64,000 nucleotides of DNA from an uncultured Ruminococcus sp. (GTDB lineage: Bacteria; Bacillota; Clostridia; Oscillospirales; Ruminococcaceae): positions 192,818-256,817 of the forward strand of contig CAJTYV010000001.1 of the NCBI GenBank assembly GCA_910584195.1, written 5' to 3'. Numbering within the stretch: position 1 is the first letter of the stretch; the number at the start of each line of letters is the position of its first letter. Below the pieces are notes generated by a model, which saw only the letters and a program-made list of their open reading frames with translations, had not been told where the DNA came from and ran no database searches. The position numbers and the translations under genes were made by a program. This document shows, piece by piece, positions 27,279 through 36,060 of this stretch.

Positions 27279-28771
27279 CAGAGTCCGAGAGTATTGAGAA
27301 CATATCTCTTCTGCTCTGATTTTTCGATCACATCGCCGAATCTTTCAGGTTTATTCTTCAAATCAGAAAGAGCATCCGGCACAGGAATGTCTGAAAGCTC
27401 TGCAATGCGGTCTACCTTTGCGTATTCGTCAATATCAGAACTGCCGCCCTCGAGAGCCTCGAGAACTGCCGCAGAGAACTTATACGGACTTGCCGTAGAA
27501 GCGATAACAGTCTTAGTTTCATCGTGCGTAGAAGCCTTATAATCATTGTATACCTTAACGGCAACGGCGGTGTGAGTATCGCATGTGTATGAATACTTTT
27601 CGTAAATTTCATGTATAGTCTCTTTAGTTTGCTCGTCATCGCAGAAGCCGGCGCAGAATTCGTCTTTCAGCTTAGCCTTGACCTCCTCGTTAACCTCATA
27701 TCTGCCCTCGGATACAAGCTTTCCGAACCAATCATTTATAACGGCATCGTTTTTGCCTGACATAAGATAAAGAAGTCTTTCAAGATTGCTTGAAATAAGT
27801 ATATCCATAGACGGTGAAACAGTTGCATGAAACTGCCTGTTTCTGTCGTAAACTCCGGTATTTATGAAGTCCGTAAGAACGTTGTTTATATTGGAAGCGC
27901 AAATAAGTTTATTTACGGGAACTCCCATATGTTTAGCGTAGTAAGCTGCAAGAATATTTCCGAAATTTCCTGTTGGAACAACAATATTTATCTTTTCGCC
28001 CAAAGCTATTTCCTCGTCTTTGACAAGCTCTGCATAAGCCGAAACATAGTAAACGATCTGAGGTACAAGACGTCCCCAGTTAATTGAATTTGCAGATGAA
28101 AACATCATACCATTTTTATCAAGAGCGTTCTTAACCTCACTGTCCGTAAAAATAGCCTTAACGCCGTTCTGACAGTCGTCAAAATTCCCTTTGATAGCGC
28201 AAACGCCGACATTTCCGCCCTCCTGTGTTTTCATCTGACGCTTCTGCATGGGACTTACGCCGTCCTCGGGATAGAAAACGAGGATAGACGTTCCCTCAAC
28301 GTCCTTGAAGCCTTCAAGAGCAGCCTTTCCCGTATCACCTGAAGTCGCAACAAGAATGACTATCTTTTTATCGAGATTTATTTTCTTGGCAGAAGTTGTC
28401 AGGAAGTACGGCAGTATCTGAAGCGCCATATCCTTAAAAGCGCAAGTGGGTCCGTGCCATAGCTCCAGCATATATGTACCGTCAAAAAGATGAGCTATTT
28501 CCGCAATGCTTTCCGTCTCAAAGTTCTTTTCGGAATAGGCATTATCGGTACAGAAGTGAATTTCAGCCTCAGTAAAGTCCGTAAGGAACTTGGAGAAAAC
28601 AAATGCGGCCCTGTCGGCATACTTCATATTTCCGACCGACTTAATTTCCTCAAGAGTAAGCTTTGGAATACTCTCAGGAACAAAAAGTCCACCCTCAGCC
28701 GATATTCCCTGAGTAATGGCCTCAGCGCTGCTGACCTTTACTTCACTGTTTCTTGTACTGTTGTAAAACAT
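27278..28771 (-). CDS. thrC: Threonine synthase
   Basis: PLP enzyme converting O-phosphohomoserine to threonine and phosphate. 497 residues, the long (class I, yeast/E. coli-like) form. The PLP lysine lies in GPTCAFKDMALQ; the phosphate-binding and SGDTG loops appear in LVATSGDTGKAALEG. The start is preceded by AAAAGGGTGATCAT, a good ribosome site. It sits between yraN and a metallophosphoesterase at the end of the rplS-lepB-rbgA run, an arrangement not needed for threonine synthesis; no hom or thrB gene is in the window. Confidence 0.94.
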   Translation of the reverse strand: MFYNSTRNSEVKVSSAEAITQGISAEGGLFVPESIPKLTLEEIKSVGNMKYADRAAFVFSKFLTDFTEAEIHFCTDNAYSEKNFETESIAEIAHLFDGTYMLELWHGPTCAFKDMALQILPYFLTTSAKKINLDKKIVILVATSGDTGKAALEGFKDVEGTSILVFYPEDGVSPMQKRQMKTQEGGNVGVCAIKGNFDDCQNGVKAIFTDSEVKNALDKNGMMFSSANSINWGRLVPQIVYYVSAYAELVKDEEIALGEKINIVVPTGNFGNILAAYYAKHMGVPVNKLICASNINNVLTDFINTGVYDRNRQFHATVSPSMDILISSNLERLLYLMSGKNDAVINDWFGKLVSEGRYEVNEEVKAKLKDEFCAGFCDDEQTKETIHEIYEKYSYTCDTHTAVAVKVYNDYKASTHDETKTVIASTASPYKFSAAVLEALEGGSSDIDEYAKVDRIAELSDIPVPDALSDLKNKPERFGDVIEKSEQKRYVLNTLGL

Positions 28772-28810
28772 ATGATCACCCTTTTAAATATAGTAGCCAC
28801 AAACCGCAGA

Positions 28811-29179
28811 TCACAGAAAATCCGTGGTATCATAAGCATTTTGAATATAATCAATGCCGATCACCCTGTTCCCCGAGATAATCACCTGAGCGATATCATA
28901 TCTCGGCTGGAGCATATTCGGATACTTACGGCAAAAAAACTCAGCTGTTTTTATAATAAGCCCCTTTTTACGTCTGTTCACAGCTTCAAATCCTCCGACC
29001 ATACTGTGAGGATTTCGGGACTTCACCTCAACAAAGGCAATATAATCCGAATCAACGGCAATAATGTCAATTTCTCCGCCTCGTATGCGGTAATTGCGCA
29101 CAACTATCTCATACCCCATTTTAATAAGATATGAGCATACGGCATCTTCACCGATGGAGCCTATTTCAATGCTGTTCAT
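28811..29179 (-). CDS. YraN family (UPF0102) nuclease-fold protein
   Basis: 122-residue protein of the YraN/UPF0102 family, with a restriction-endonuclease-like fold. The family signature GSIGEDAVCSYL, GGEIDIIAVD and FVEVKSR is complete, giving the Asp-Glu-Lys set typical of such folds. A Holliday-junction-resolvase-like role has been proposed for the family; activity is not established. It overlaps the end of rnhB by 14 bases. Confidence 0.9.
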   Translation of the reverse strand: MNSIEIGSIGEDAVCSYLIKMGYEIVVRNYRIRGGEIDIIAVDSDYIAFVEVKSRNPHSMVGGFEAVNRRKKGLIIKTAEFFCRKYPNMLQPRYDIAQVIISGNRVIGIDYIQNAYDTTDFL

Positions 29180-29801
29180 CGCTGTCTCCGAGAATTTTTT
29201 TCAGAAACGATCTTCTGTGAACTTCGCTTGCGCCGTATTTTTTCAGCATATCACAGTGAAGCTTCGTTCCATATCCTTTATGTTTATCAAAAAGATACTG
29301 CGGATATTTCTCAGCAATTTCCCTCATATAACGGTCTCTTGAAACCTTTGCAAGAACCGAAGCCGCCGCAATGGAAGCGGATAAAGCATCGCCTTTTACA
29401 ACGCATTCGGCAGGACATTTCAGATTCGGCAAACGGTTTCCGTCCACAAGAGCAAGATCTGGACATATTCCCAGTCCGTCAACTGCACGCTTCATGGCAA
29501 GCATAGTCGCCTGTAAAATATTCATCTCATCTATTTCAGCCACAGATGCAGAAGCAACGCAGTATGCGTCCGCCTTTTCGATAATTTCATCATAAAGCTT
29601 TTCACGGCGTATTTCCGAAATTTTTTTGCTGTCGTTAAGATAATCTATAAGAATATCATTATTCAGAACAACAGCGGCGGCATAAACGTCTCCGGCAAGA
29701 GGACCGCGTCCGGCCTCGTCAACACCGCAAAGAACAGGTGAAATTCCGCGCCGTTCTTTATCATAATCAAAAAGCTCCTTATGAAGGACAATACGCGCCA
29801 T
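29166..29801 (-). CDS. rnhB: Ribonuclease HII
   Basis: Removes ribonucleotides and RNA primers from RNA-DNA hybrids. 211 residues. The GVDEAGRGPLAG motif supplies the first two catalytic acids, ALVDGNRLP the next Asp, and SIAAASVLAKVSRDR is the conserved helix. It follows rbgA with no gap (one base between stop and ATG) and overlaps yraN, as in many Firmicutes. Confidence 0.95.
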   Translation of the reverse strand: MARIVLHKELFDYDKERRGISPVLCGVDEAGRGPLAGDVYAAAVVLNNDILIDYLNDSKKISEIRREKLYDEIIEKADAYCVASASVAEIDEMNILQATMLAMKRAVDGLGICPDLALVDGNRLPNLKCPAECVVKGDALSASIAAASVLAKVSRDRYMREIAEKYPQYLFDKHKGYGTKLHCDMLKKYGASEVHRRSFLKKILGDSDEQH

Positions 29802-29802
29802 A

Positions 29803-30678
29803 TTATTTCACCCCTGGCAGCTCAAGCGTTATACGGCCAAGCTTGCCGCTCCTGAATTCGTCAAGCACGGTAACAGCCGCACGCTCTGTATTTATTTCGC
29901 CGCCCGAAATTACCATTCCGCGTTTTTTTCCTACTTTTTCAAGCAAAGAAAGTCCATTGTCCGTATCTTCAAGCTCTATTTTATATCTTTCAAAAAGAGC
30001 ATGAGGGTAGCTTTCGGCAAGAAATGCAAGCAGCTTCATGGCAAGCGTCTCTATATCGAGAATATCATCGCTTATCGCTCCTGTAAAAGCAAGCCGCACG
30101 GCTGCCGACTGATCCTCGAACTTAGGCCACAATACGCCGGGCATATCCAAAAGTTCAGTATTATCTTTAAGCTTCACCCACTGCTTAGTTCTTGTAACGC
30201 CGGGACGATCCTCGACCCTTGCTCTTTTTCCGCCGGCAAGACGATTTATAAGCGAGCTTTTTCCAACATTCGGTATTCCAAGTATCATCAAACGTACCGG
30301 AGCCCCAGACATTCCGTTTTTTTCCCGTTTTTCCATAAGCTCATTCAAAACAGTTGCTTTAAGAGTCGGCAGCAGTTTATTTATTCCCTTTCCCGACTTA
30401 CAATCAATAGCAAGAGCCGTAACGTTTTTGTTTTTTAAATAATTTATCCATGCTGACGTTGCGCCGCTGTCGGCAAGGTCACATTTATTAAGCAGCACTA
30501 TCCTCGGTTTTAAAGCCATCATGCTGTCAATTTCAGGATTCCGGCTGCTCATTGGAGTTCTCGCGTCAATCAGCTCCGCAACAGCGTCAACAAGCTTCAG
30601 ATTCGCCATTATCGCGCGGCGGGTTTTTGCCATATGACCCGGAAACCATTGAATAGCCTTCATATCAATATTATCCAA
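29803..30678 (-). CDS. rbgA: Ribosome biogenesis GTPase RbgA
   Basis: Circularly permuted GTPase needed for late 50S assembly. The order is G4 (LLNKCDLAD), then G1 (GIPNVGKSSL), then G3 (DMPGVLWP), as in YlqF/RbgA. The WFPGHMAKTRRAI start is diagnostic. 291 residues; C-terminal domain of about 90 residues follows. Downstream of a signal peptidase gene and upstream of rnhB, matching the B. subtilis rplS-rbgA-rnhB neighbourhood. Confidence 0.95.
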   Translation of the reverse strand: MDNIDMKAIQWFPGHMAKTRRAIMANLKLVDAVAELIDARTPMSSRNPEIDSMMALKPRIVLLNKCDLADSGATSAWINYLKNKNVTALAIDCKSGKGINKLLPTLKATVLNELMEKREKNGMSGAPVRLMILGIPNVGKSSLINRLAGGKRARVEDRPGVTRTKQWVKLKDNTELLDMPGVLWPKFEDQSAAVRLAFTGAISDDILDIETLAMKLLAFLAESYPHALFERYKIELEDTDNGLSLLEKVGKKRGMVISGGEINTERAAVTVLDEFRSGKLGRITLELPGVK

Positions 30679-30687
30679 ATTATCCTC

Positions 30688-31266
30688 CTATTCAACAAAA
30701 TCCATTTTCGGAGAAATTCTTATCAAAACCCTGCCTGTTATACTTTCCTCTGAAACAAAACCGATCTTATCCGAACGACTGTCCATTGAAACAGGACGAT
30801 TATCGCCCATAACAAAAACATATCCCTCCGGAACGGTCACAGGGTACTGCCCCGTAAACGCTCCCTCGTCAATATGAGTCATACCAAGAGTTACATAATT
30901 CTCTTTCAGTCTTTCGCCGTCCACATAAACAATACCCTTATCAAAATCTATATCCACGGTTTGTCCTTCGCAGGCAATTACTCTCTTTATTATAGTTTTG
31001 TGAATGCCTTCACTGAATTCGAGAACTCCTTCATCACTGAGAGTGACAGCCTCGTCAGGCTTAATAACAACAATATCTCCTGCCTTGGGTTTATTATAAA
31101 GCAGACCGATTATTACCCTGTCCTCATGCAGAAGCGTATTCTCCATTGATTCGCCCTGAATATCAACAATTCTGAGACAATATGTGAAAATCAGGCTCAT
31201 AACGAACAGCGTAGCTAAAAGCTGTTCAATAAATCCGAGCATAACAGCGAAAACAGATTTCTTCAA
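30688..31266 (-). CDS. lepB: Signal peptidase I (second copy)
   Basis: Membrane serine protease that removes Sec and Tat signal peptides. One N-terminal membrane helix (about 5-30) is followed by the Ser nucleophile in QGESMENTL and the Lys general base in TIIKRVIACEG; the GDNR segment is VMGDNRPVSMDSR. A TTG start at 31266 (LKKSVFAVML), five bases past the upstream stop and behind AAGGGTGA, fits better than the ATG at 31311, which overlaps the upstream gene and has no ribosome site. It is a paralogue of the preceding gene. Confidence 0.88.
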   Translation of the reverse strand: MKKSVFAVMLGFIEQLLATLFVMSLIFTYCLRIVDIQGESMENTLLHEDRVIIGLLYNKPKAGDIVVIKPDEAVTLSDEGVLEFSEGIHKTIIKRVIACEGQTVDIDFDKGIVYVDGERLKENYVTLGMTHIDEGAFTGQYPVTVPEGYVFVMGDNRPVSMDSRSDKIGFVSEESITGRVLIRISPKMDFVE

Positions 31267-31270
31267 GCTT

Positions 31271-32038
31271 TCATTCACCCTTCCATGAATCTGTAAGAAT
31301 ATCAAATTCATTAAGCGGAGAATACTTTATAATAGCCTTACCGTATATCTGATCTTTTTTCACAAGACCAACGCTTTTTGCACGGCTGTCAGTAGAATGA
31401 TTACGATTATCTCCCATAACAAAATAATAACCGTCAGGAATTGTAATCGGATACTGTCCGGTAAACGCGCCGAGATCGTCAGTAGTAGAATTTTCGGCTA
31501 TATAAGGTTCATTCAAAGCTTCACCGTCAACATACACCTTTCCGTCTCTCAGATCGACAGTCTGACCGCCGACAGCGATAACTCTCTTTATTATGCATTC
31601 GTTAATGGGAGCGTCTATGTTCGGTTCGTATACCTCTCCGTTTTCGTCAAGAAGGTAATTCTTATCCTTGTCAATTACCAAAATATCTCCGTACTTGACA
31701 TTAAAAAACACAGTATTCATAAGAACCTTATCAGTTTCATTGTTTTCGGCACGTACTCCCTCATATGAAGCGTTAAGAGTCGGAACCATAGATCTTCCGA
31801 CAATATTTACAGGGTGAAGAATAAAAGTAAAAAGCAGAACGATTACGAATACCGTAATAAGCGTAGATTCGGCAATTTCCAAAATATCCCCGAAGATATT
31901 TCCCTTTACTGCTATATCGCCGGCATTTTCCGATTTTTCAGAATCGGCGGGATTTTCTGACGTATCAATACTTTCCTCAGTCTGTATATCTTTTTCTTCT
32001 GTCTCGTTTTTTTCAATGGTTTCTTTATTCTCTTCCAT
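31271..32038 (-). CDS. lepB: Signal peptidase I (first copy)
   Basis: 255-residue type I signal peptidase. An acidic, Glu/Ser-rich cytosolic extension (about 1-50) precedes one membrane helix (about 58-80). Catalytic Ser is in GRSMVPTLN and Lys in CIIKRVIAVGG; MGDNRNHSTDSR completes the active-site box. It lies between rplS and the second lepB copy and shares the same operon. Both copies keep the catalytic pair, so both should be active. The extension is unusual among short SPases and could bind a partner. Confidence 0.9.
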   Translation of the reverse strand: MEENKETIEKNETEEKDIQTEESIDTSENPADSEKSENAGDIAVKGNIFGDILEIAESTLITVFVIVLLFTFILHPVNIVGRSMVPTLNASYEGVRAENNETDKVLMNTVFFNVKYGDILVIDKDKNYLLDENGEVYEPNIDAPINECIIKRVIAVGGQTVDLRDGKVYVDGEALNEPYIAENSTTDDLGAFTGQYPITIPDGYYFVMGDNRNHSTDSRAKSVGLVKKDQIYGKAIIKYSPLNEFDILTDSWKGE

Positions 32039-32152
32039 TATAAGAAGTCCTCACTATTTCTCAATATGTAGCAAAAAAGGGACGCTAAGTCCCCGCTGGA
32101 TAGGAGTTAAAGCTGTCGGAAGAACTCCGGCAGCCAAAACTCAAAAAGCATC

Positions 32153-32497
32153 TTATCGAATCTGTTCCTTAACCTTTGCAGCCTTACCAACTCTGTCTCT
32201 GAGATAATAGAGCTTAGCACGGCGTACTTTACCGTATCTTACAACCTCTACCTTGTCAACAACAGGCGAGTGAAGGGGGAAAACTCTTTCGATACCGCAG
32301 CCGTGAGCAACACGTCTTACCGTAAAAGTCTCAGAGATACCGCCGTGCTTCTTGGCAATAACAGTACCCTCAAAAACCTGAATACGGCTCTTGTCGCCTT
32401 CCTTGATACGAACGTGAACCTTAACGGTATCACCAACATTGAACTGCGGCGCGTTTTCTTTCATGCTTGATTCGCTGATAAGCTTGAGTGCATCCAT
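32153..32497 (-). CDS. rplS: 50S ribosomal protein L19
   Basis: 114-residue protein at the 30S-50S interface. The N-terminal FNVGDTVKVHVRIKEGDKSR and central GGISETFTVRRVAHGCGIERVFPLHSP are classic L19. AGGAGGAT lies 8-9 bases upstream of the ATG. It is the first gene of the lepB-lepB-rbgA-rnhB-yraN-thrC run and is preceded by a leader of about 205 bases. Confidence 0.97.
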   Translation of the reverse strand: MDALKLISESSMKENAPQFNVGDTVKVHVRIKEGDKSRIQVFEGTVIAKKHGGISETFTVRRVAHGCGIERVFPLHSPVVDKVEVVRYGKVRRAKLYYLRDRVGKAAKVKEQIR

Positions 32498-32706
32498 TTT
32501 AAAATCCTCCTAAATTTCCGAACATTCATACCCGACCGACCGCAGCGCTTCAGCTATGCGCGGCAGCGGAAAATACAGAAGCATCGCTTCATATCTGATA
32601 GAAGCTTACTAAGTTGCCTCCTGCCTAACGGGCAGCGGACCGCTCGATTTAATGTCTTTCGGCATTAACCCTCATTCGGATAAAAATCCGAACGGATTAC
32701 AAATGC
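32498..32706 (-). ncRNA. Candidate L19 leader RNA
   Basis: About 205 untranslated bases between the rplS promoter and ATG. It contains a TTCGGAT...ATCCGAA hairpin (about 32685-32700), an AATGCC...GGCATT-like stem and a GAAGC-rich region with self-complementary parts (AGAAGCTT..., GAAGCGATGCTTC). Firmicutes rplS genes are known to carry an autoregulatory L19 leader; assignment here is by position and structure, not by model match. Confidence 0.45.
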
Positions 32707-32712
32707 TTTATT

Positions 32713-32741
32713 ATTATATCATACTTTTTTGGAAAAAGCAA
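32713..32741 (-). promoter_or_regulatory. rplS promoter
   Basis: TTGCTT (32741-32736), 17-bp spacer, TATAAT (32718-32713). Confidence 0.65.
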
Positions 32742-32747
32742 GTGTTT

Positions 32748-33404
32748 TCAAGAAAAATTTTCATTATTTCCGCATAAAATTTTCGTGCGTCTGATATTTG
32801 CCGTTTCAAAGTGAAGAGAACAGTTTTTTTTCAGAGCTTCTACAAAAAGCATGGGATTATAGTTTGTCTGAGTTCCTGCCGGCAGACGCATTGCCATATC
32901 AACCGCACCGCCGTTAAGTTCACAGCGCAGTATTTCCATATCGGGCTTAAGGTCGACCGTTTTTATCCCTTTTTTCGTTTTTTTCTCAATAAATATCTCA
33001 TGCTGTTCCATAAGTTTTTTTACAGATTTAAAAAGTTCGGTGACTTCTTCGGAAATAAGAGAAAATTCGTATTCAGCCTTAGCAATGGCGGTTATCTTCT
33101 TCTGCTGAATGGCAACCTCTAATATTCTCATACCTTCGGGCATAACGGCGTTCAATCTTTCGCGTATTTCAACAAGAGACATATTGTCATCGGTTATATT
33201 AAAATCCATTATCTCGCAGCTGCTCTCAAAACCAAGCGATAAGGCAAGCGCAAAACTGTAATAAGGATGCGGATTGAAACCCTCGGTATACCACACAGGC
33301 AGCTTTGAACGCCTGAATATTCTCAGCATACAGCGGTTAAGATCAAGATGAGATATATATTTCGCTCGTCCTGATTTTTCAAAGGTAGCACGAAGTCTTA
33401 ACAA
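32748..33404 (-). CDS. TIGR03936 family radical SAM-associated protein (DUF2344)
   Basis: About 218 residues, the family that is encoded beside or fused to TIGR03960-type B12-binding radical SAM proteins. The start LRLRATFEKSGRAKYISHLD and YTEGFNPHPYYSFALALSLGFES are diagnostic. Its exact role with the radical SAM partner is unknown; links to RNA or ribosome modification are guesswork. TTG at 33404 is chosen because GGGAGG stands eight bases upstream; the ATG at 33410 is only one base from that site. It overlaps the radical SAM gene, indicating coupling. Confidence 0.88.
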   Translation of the reverse strand: MLRLRATFEKSGRAKYISHLDLNRCMLRIFRRSKLPVWYTEGFNPHPYYSFALALSLGFESSCEIMDFNITDDNMSLVEIRERLNAVMPEGMRILEVAIQQKKITAIAKAEYEFSLISEEVTELFKSVKKLMEQHEIFIEKKTKKGIKTVDLKPDMEILRCELNGGAVDMAMRLPAGTQTNYNPMLFVEALKKNCSLHFETANIRRTKILCGNNENFS

Positions 33405-35242
33405 AAACATTCCCTCCCCACAGCTTTATTTACGCCGCAGCCCGAACATCTCTGACGGCAGTTTGGCGTTGTGACCGACTTATGAGCAGTCTTGTTCTCA
33501 CGGATAAAAAATTCCTTGCTTACAAGATAATCGAGATGATCCCAAGGCAGTATTTCATCAAAATCCAAACGGCGGTTAGCATAAAACGCAGGATCTATGC
33601 CGCATTTTTCAAACGCTTCAAGCCAAACGTCAAATTTGAAATGCTCGCTCCAGCTGTCAAATTTACATCCCATTTTCCATGCGGTATAAATAACGTTGCA
33701 AATTCTCCTGTCGCCCTTTGCAAGGACAGCCTCGAGGAGACTGACATCAGAATCGTGATAGCTTACTCTTATTTTCTTAGACTTGACCGAATCCAAAAGA
33801 AGCTTTTGCTTACGTTCGATCTCCCGGCGAGTATCCTGAGGTTCAAACTGAAACGGCGTAAACGGCTTAGGCACAAAAGTAGCGCAGCTTACGGAAATCT
33901 GAGGCTGACGTCCTTTCGGACGATTTTCGATACTGTAGAAAAGATCGAGTATACGCTGGGCAAGTTCCGCAATACCCACAATATCCTCATCGGTTTCAGT
34001 AGGAAGTCCCATCATGAAATAAAGCTTTACGCTGCTGTAACCGCCCTCAAAAGCGATACGACAGGTATTCATTATTTCTTCTTCCGTAACATTTTTGTTG
34101 ATAACGTCCCTTAGCCGCTGAGTTCCGCCCTCCGCGGCAAAGGTCAGACCGCTTTTGCGAACCTTTTTTATTTTTTCAAGGAGCGATTCCGAAAAATTAT
34201 CCACGCGCAGAGAGGGCAAAGAAAGATTTATACGCTCGCCTGCCGTATAATCAATAAGTCTCGTAAGCATCTCGTCAATTTCGGAATGATCGCTGGTGCT
34301 GAGCGAAGCAAGGGAAACTTCGTCGTAACCCGTATTTTCGCAAAGACATTTCGTTTCATTATAGATAGTTTCAGGCGTCTTTTCACGGAAAGGGCGATAA
34401 ATAAAACCTGCCTGACAGAATCGGCAGCCGCGTATACAGCCTCTGAGAACCTCCACTGAAACACGGTCATGAACGATTTCAGTAAACGGCACAACGAAGT
34501 TTTCGGGATAGAAAACACCGTCAAAATCCCTGATAATGCGTTTTTTTACCGTTTCGGGAGCATTTTCGAATACTGTCATACCGCTGATGGATCCGTCCTC
34601 TTTATAGCCGAATTCATAAAAACGCGGAACATACACTCCCTCTATTTGAGCTGCTTTACGCAGAAATTCCATACGGCTCGCGCCATGCTTTTTCATTTCA
34701 TTGTAAATGTCCATGAGTTCGAGGTTCACTTCCTCGCCCTCGCCTAAAATGAACAGGTCGAAAAAATCCGCCAAAGGCTCAGGGTTACAGACACAAGGTC
34801 CGCCTGCAATTACTATCTGCGTAAGCTCGTCAGTTCTGTCTTTGGCAAATATCGGTATTCCGGCAAGATCGAGCATATTCAGCACATTAGTGTACGAAAG
34901 CTCGTACTGCATGGTAAATCCTATAAAATCAAAATCCTTTACAGGGTCAAGCGATTCAAGAGCGTAGAGGGGTATTTCATTTTCACGCATTATCCTCTCA
35001 AAATCTTCATCAGGAGCAAAACAACGCTCGCACCAGAAATTCTCCCTTGAATTTTTCAAGGAATACAGAATTTTCATGCCTATATGCGACATTCCTATAT
35101 CGTATGTATCGGGAAAACAGAATGCAAAACGTACATCGACTTTAGACTTTTCCTTAACGATACTTCCGACCTCTCCTCCGATATAGCGCGAGGGCTTCTG
35201 CACCTCCAGCAAATGCTTTTCGATTTTTTCTTTTAAATTCAT
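33398..35242 (-). CDS. TIGR03960 family B12-binding domain/radical SAM protein
   Basis: 614-residue protein. The N-terminal ~190 residues form a B12-binding-like Rossmann domain (VRFAFCFPDTYDIGMSHIGM). The radical SAM core has the cluster motif RGCIRGCRFCQAG (CxxxCxxC). The C-terminus carries a Cys cluster, CRQRCSGCGVN...CFC, perhaps a second metal site. The family is conserved in Firmicutes with an unknown substrate, always beside a DUF2344 protein as here. It overlaps cdd by four bases. Confidence 0.9.
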   Translation of the reverse strand: MNLKEKIEKHLLEVQKPSRYIGGEVGSIVKEKSKVDVRFAFCFPDTYDIGMSHIGMKILYSLKNSRENFWCERCFAPDEDFERIMRENEIPLYALESLDPVKDFDFIGFTMQYELSYTNVLNMLDLAGIPIFAKDRTDELTQIVIAGGPCVCNPEPLADFFDLFILGEGEEVNLELMDIYNEMKKHGASRMEFLRKAAQIEGVYVPRFYEFGYKEDGSISGMTVFENAPETVKKRIIRDFDGVFYPENFVVPFTEIVHDRVSVEVLRGCIRGCRFCQAGFIYRPFREKTPETIYNETKCLCENTGYDEVSLASLSTSDHSEIDEMLTRLIDYTAGERINLSLPSLRVDNFSESLLEKIKKVRKSGLTFAAEGGTQRLRDVINKNVTEEEIMNTCRIAFEGGYSSVKLYFMMGLPTETDEDIVGIAELAQRILDLFYSIENRPKGRQPQISVSCATFVPKPFTPFQFEPQDTRREIERKQKLLLDSVKSKKIRVSYHDSDVSLLEAVLAKGDRRICNVIYTAWKMGCKFDSWSEHFKFDVWLEAFEKCGIDPAFYANRRLDFDEILPWDHLDYLVSKEFFIRENKTAHKSVTTPNCRQRCSGCGVNKAVGRECFC

Positions 35243-35628
35243 ATCAGATACTCCTTACCGAAGCTGAACGGCAGGAAATCGGAAAGCTTATACTCACCGT
35301 CAGCCAATATAATAGGAAAATCCCTGCCGCAGAATTCCCCAAGAACCTGTAAGCATGAGCCGCACGGAACGCATGGTCTTGAAAAATCGCTTGTGGAACT
35401 GCCTGCAACCGCAATAGCGGAAAATGCTGTCACACCCTCGGAAACAGCTTTGAAAACAGCGTTTCTTTCAGCGCAGATCGTAAGGGAATACGAAGCGTTT
35501 TCTACATTACAGCCTGTAAATATACTGCCGTCAGCCGAAAGAAGAGCCGCGCCCACATGAAATCCCGAATATTTACAGTAAGCGTATCCTGCCGCCTTGA
35601 CAGCTTCTTTGAATAAATCACCGTACAT
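35239..35628 (-). CDS. cdd: Cytidine deaminase
   Basis: 129-residue tetrameric-type enzyme converting cytidine and deoxycytidine to uridine forms in pyrimidine salvage. The zinc site is complete: TICAERNAVF (Cys and catalytic Glu) and PCGSCLQVL (two Cys). The start GDLFKEAVKAAGYAYCKYSGFHVGAALL binds substrate. It starts five bases past DUF896 and overlaps the radical SAM gene, suggesting one transcript. Confidence 0.95.
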   Translation of the reverse strand: MYGDLFKEAVKAAGYAYCKYSGFHVGAALLSADGSIFTGCNVENASYSLTICAERNAVFKAVSEGVTAFSAIAVAGSSTSDFSRPCVPCGSCLQVLGEFCGRDFPIILADGEYKLSDFLPFSFGKEYLI

Positions 35629-35632
35629 GGCT

Positions 35633-35839
35633 TCATTCTCCTTTTTTAGTAACCCTACGCTTCTTTCCGTCAGGCGTCATTATATATGTATTTTCAAGAC
35701 TTGCGGAAAGACTGCCCGTAACAGCGCGCCGATATTCATTGCGAAGCTCGGTCTGTTCTGCTTTTTCGGATTCGGTCAATCCTCCGTTCTTCGATTTTCT
35801 TGCAAGCTCGTTTATTCTGTCTATTTTTTCCTGAGTCAT
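35633..35839 (-). CDS. DUF896 family small protein (YnzC-like)
   Basis: 68-residue protein with the family pattern KIDRINELARKSKNGGLTES and RNEYRRAVTGSL, an N-terminal helical hairpin and a short C-terminal tail. B. subtilis YnzC belongs to this family; function is unclear. AAAGGAGG precedes the ATG by six bases. A palindromic element begins 28 bases upstream of the ATG, so promoter signals for this group of genes would lie in or beyond it. Confidence 0.88.
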   Translation of the reverse strand: MTQEKIDRINELARKSKNGGLTESEKAEQTELRNEYRRAVTGSLSASLENTYIMTPDGKKRRVTKKGE

Positions 35840-35866
35840 AAAAATCCTCCTTTGTTTCAGATAATT

Positions 35867-36028
35867 TATACTCGCCTCTATTGCAAACTCTTCAATAGAT
35901 TTCGGGATAAAATTTTGTCAAACAAGGAGCAAACCGCAAGGCAGGCTTTCGCCTGCCGAGGATTTGCAACGCAGGATGACGAAATTATGGCCGAAAGATA
36001 TGAGGAGGTTGCAACAGAGGGGAGTATA
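35867..36028. mobile_element. MITE-like element, TATACTCGCC family, copy 1
   Basis: 162 bp with 20-bp inverted ends: TATACTCGCCTCTATTGCAA (35867-35886) and TTGCAACAGAGGGGAGTATA (36009-36028), matching at 18 of 20 positions. The interior continues the palindrome (AAATTTTGTCA / TGACGAAATT; GGCAGGC / GCCTGCC with a TTTC tip), so the whole element can fold as one long hairpin. No coding sequence. A TA target-site duplication is possible. It lies between DUF896 and a membrane-protein gene. Confidence 0.7.
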
Positions 36029-36060
36029 TATGTAGACTATACAGCAATATGCAATAAAAA

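Noticed and set aside
35861..36060. Small non-coding RNA gene instead of a mobile element
   Set aside because: The matching ends and length of the copy at 62586 favour a dispersed element; no promoter-terminator pair was seen.
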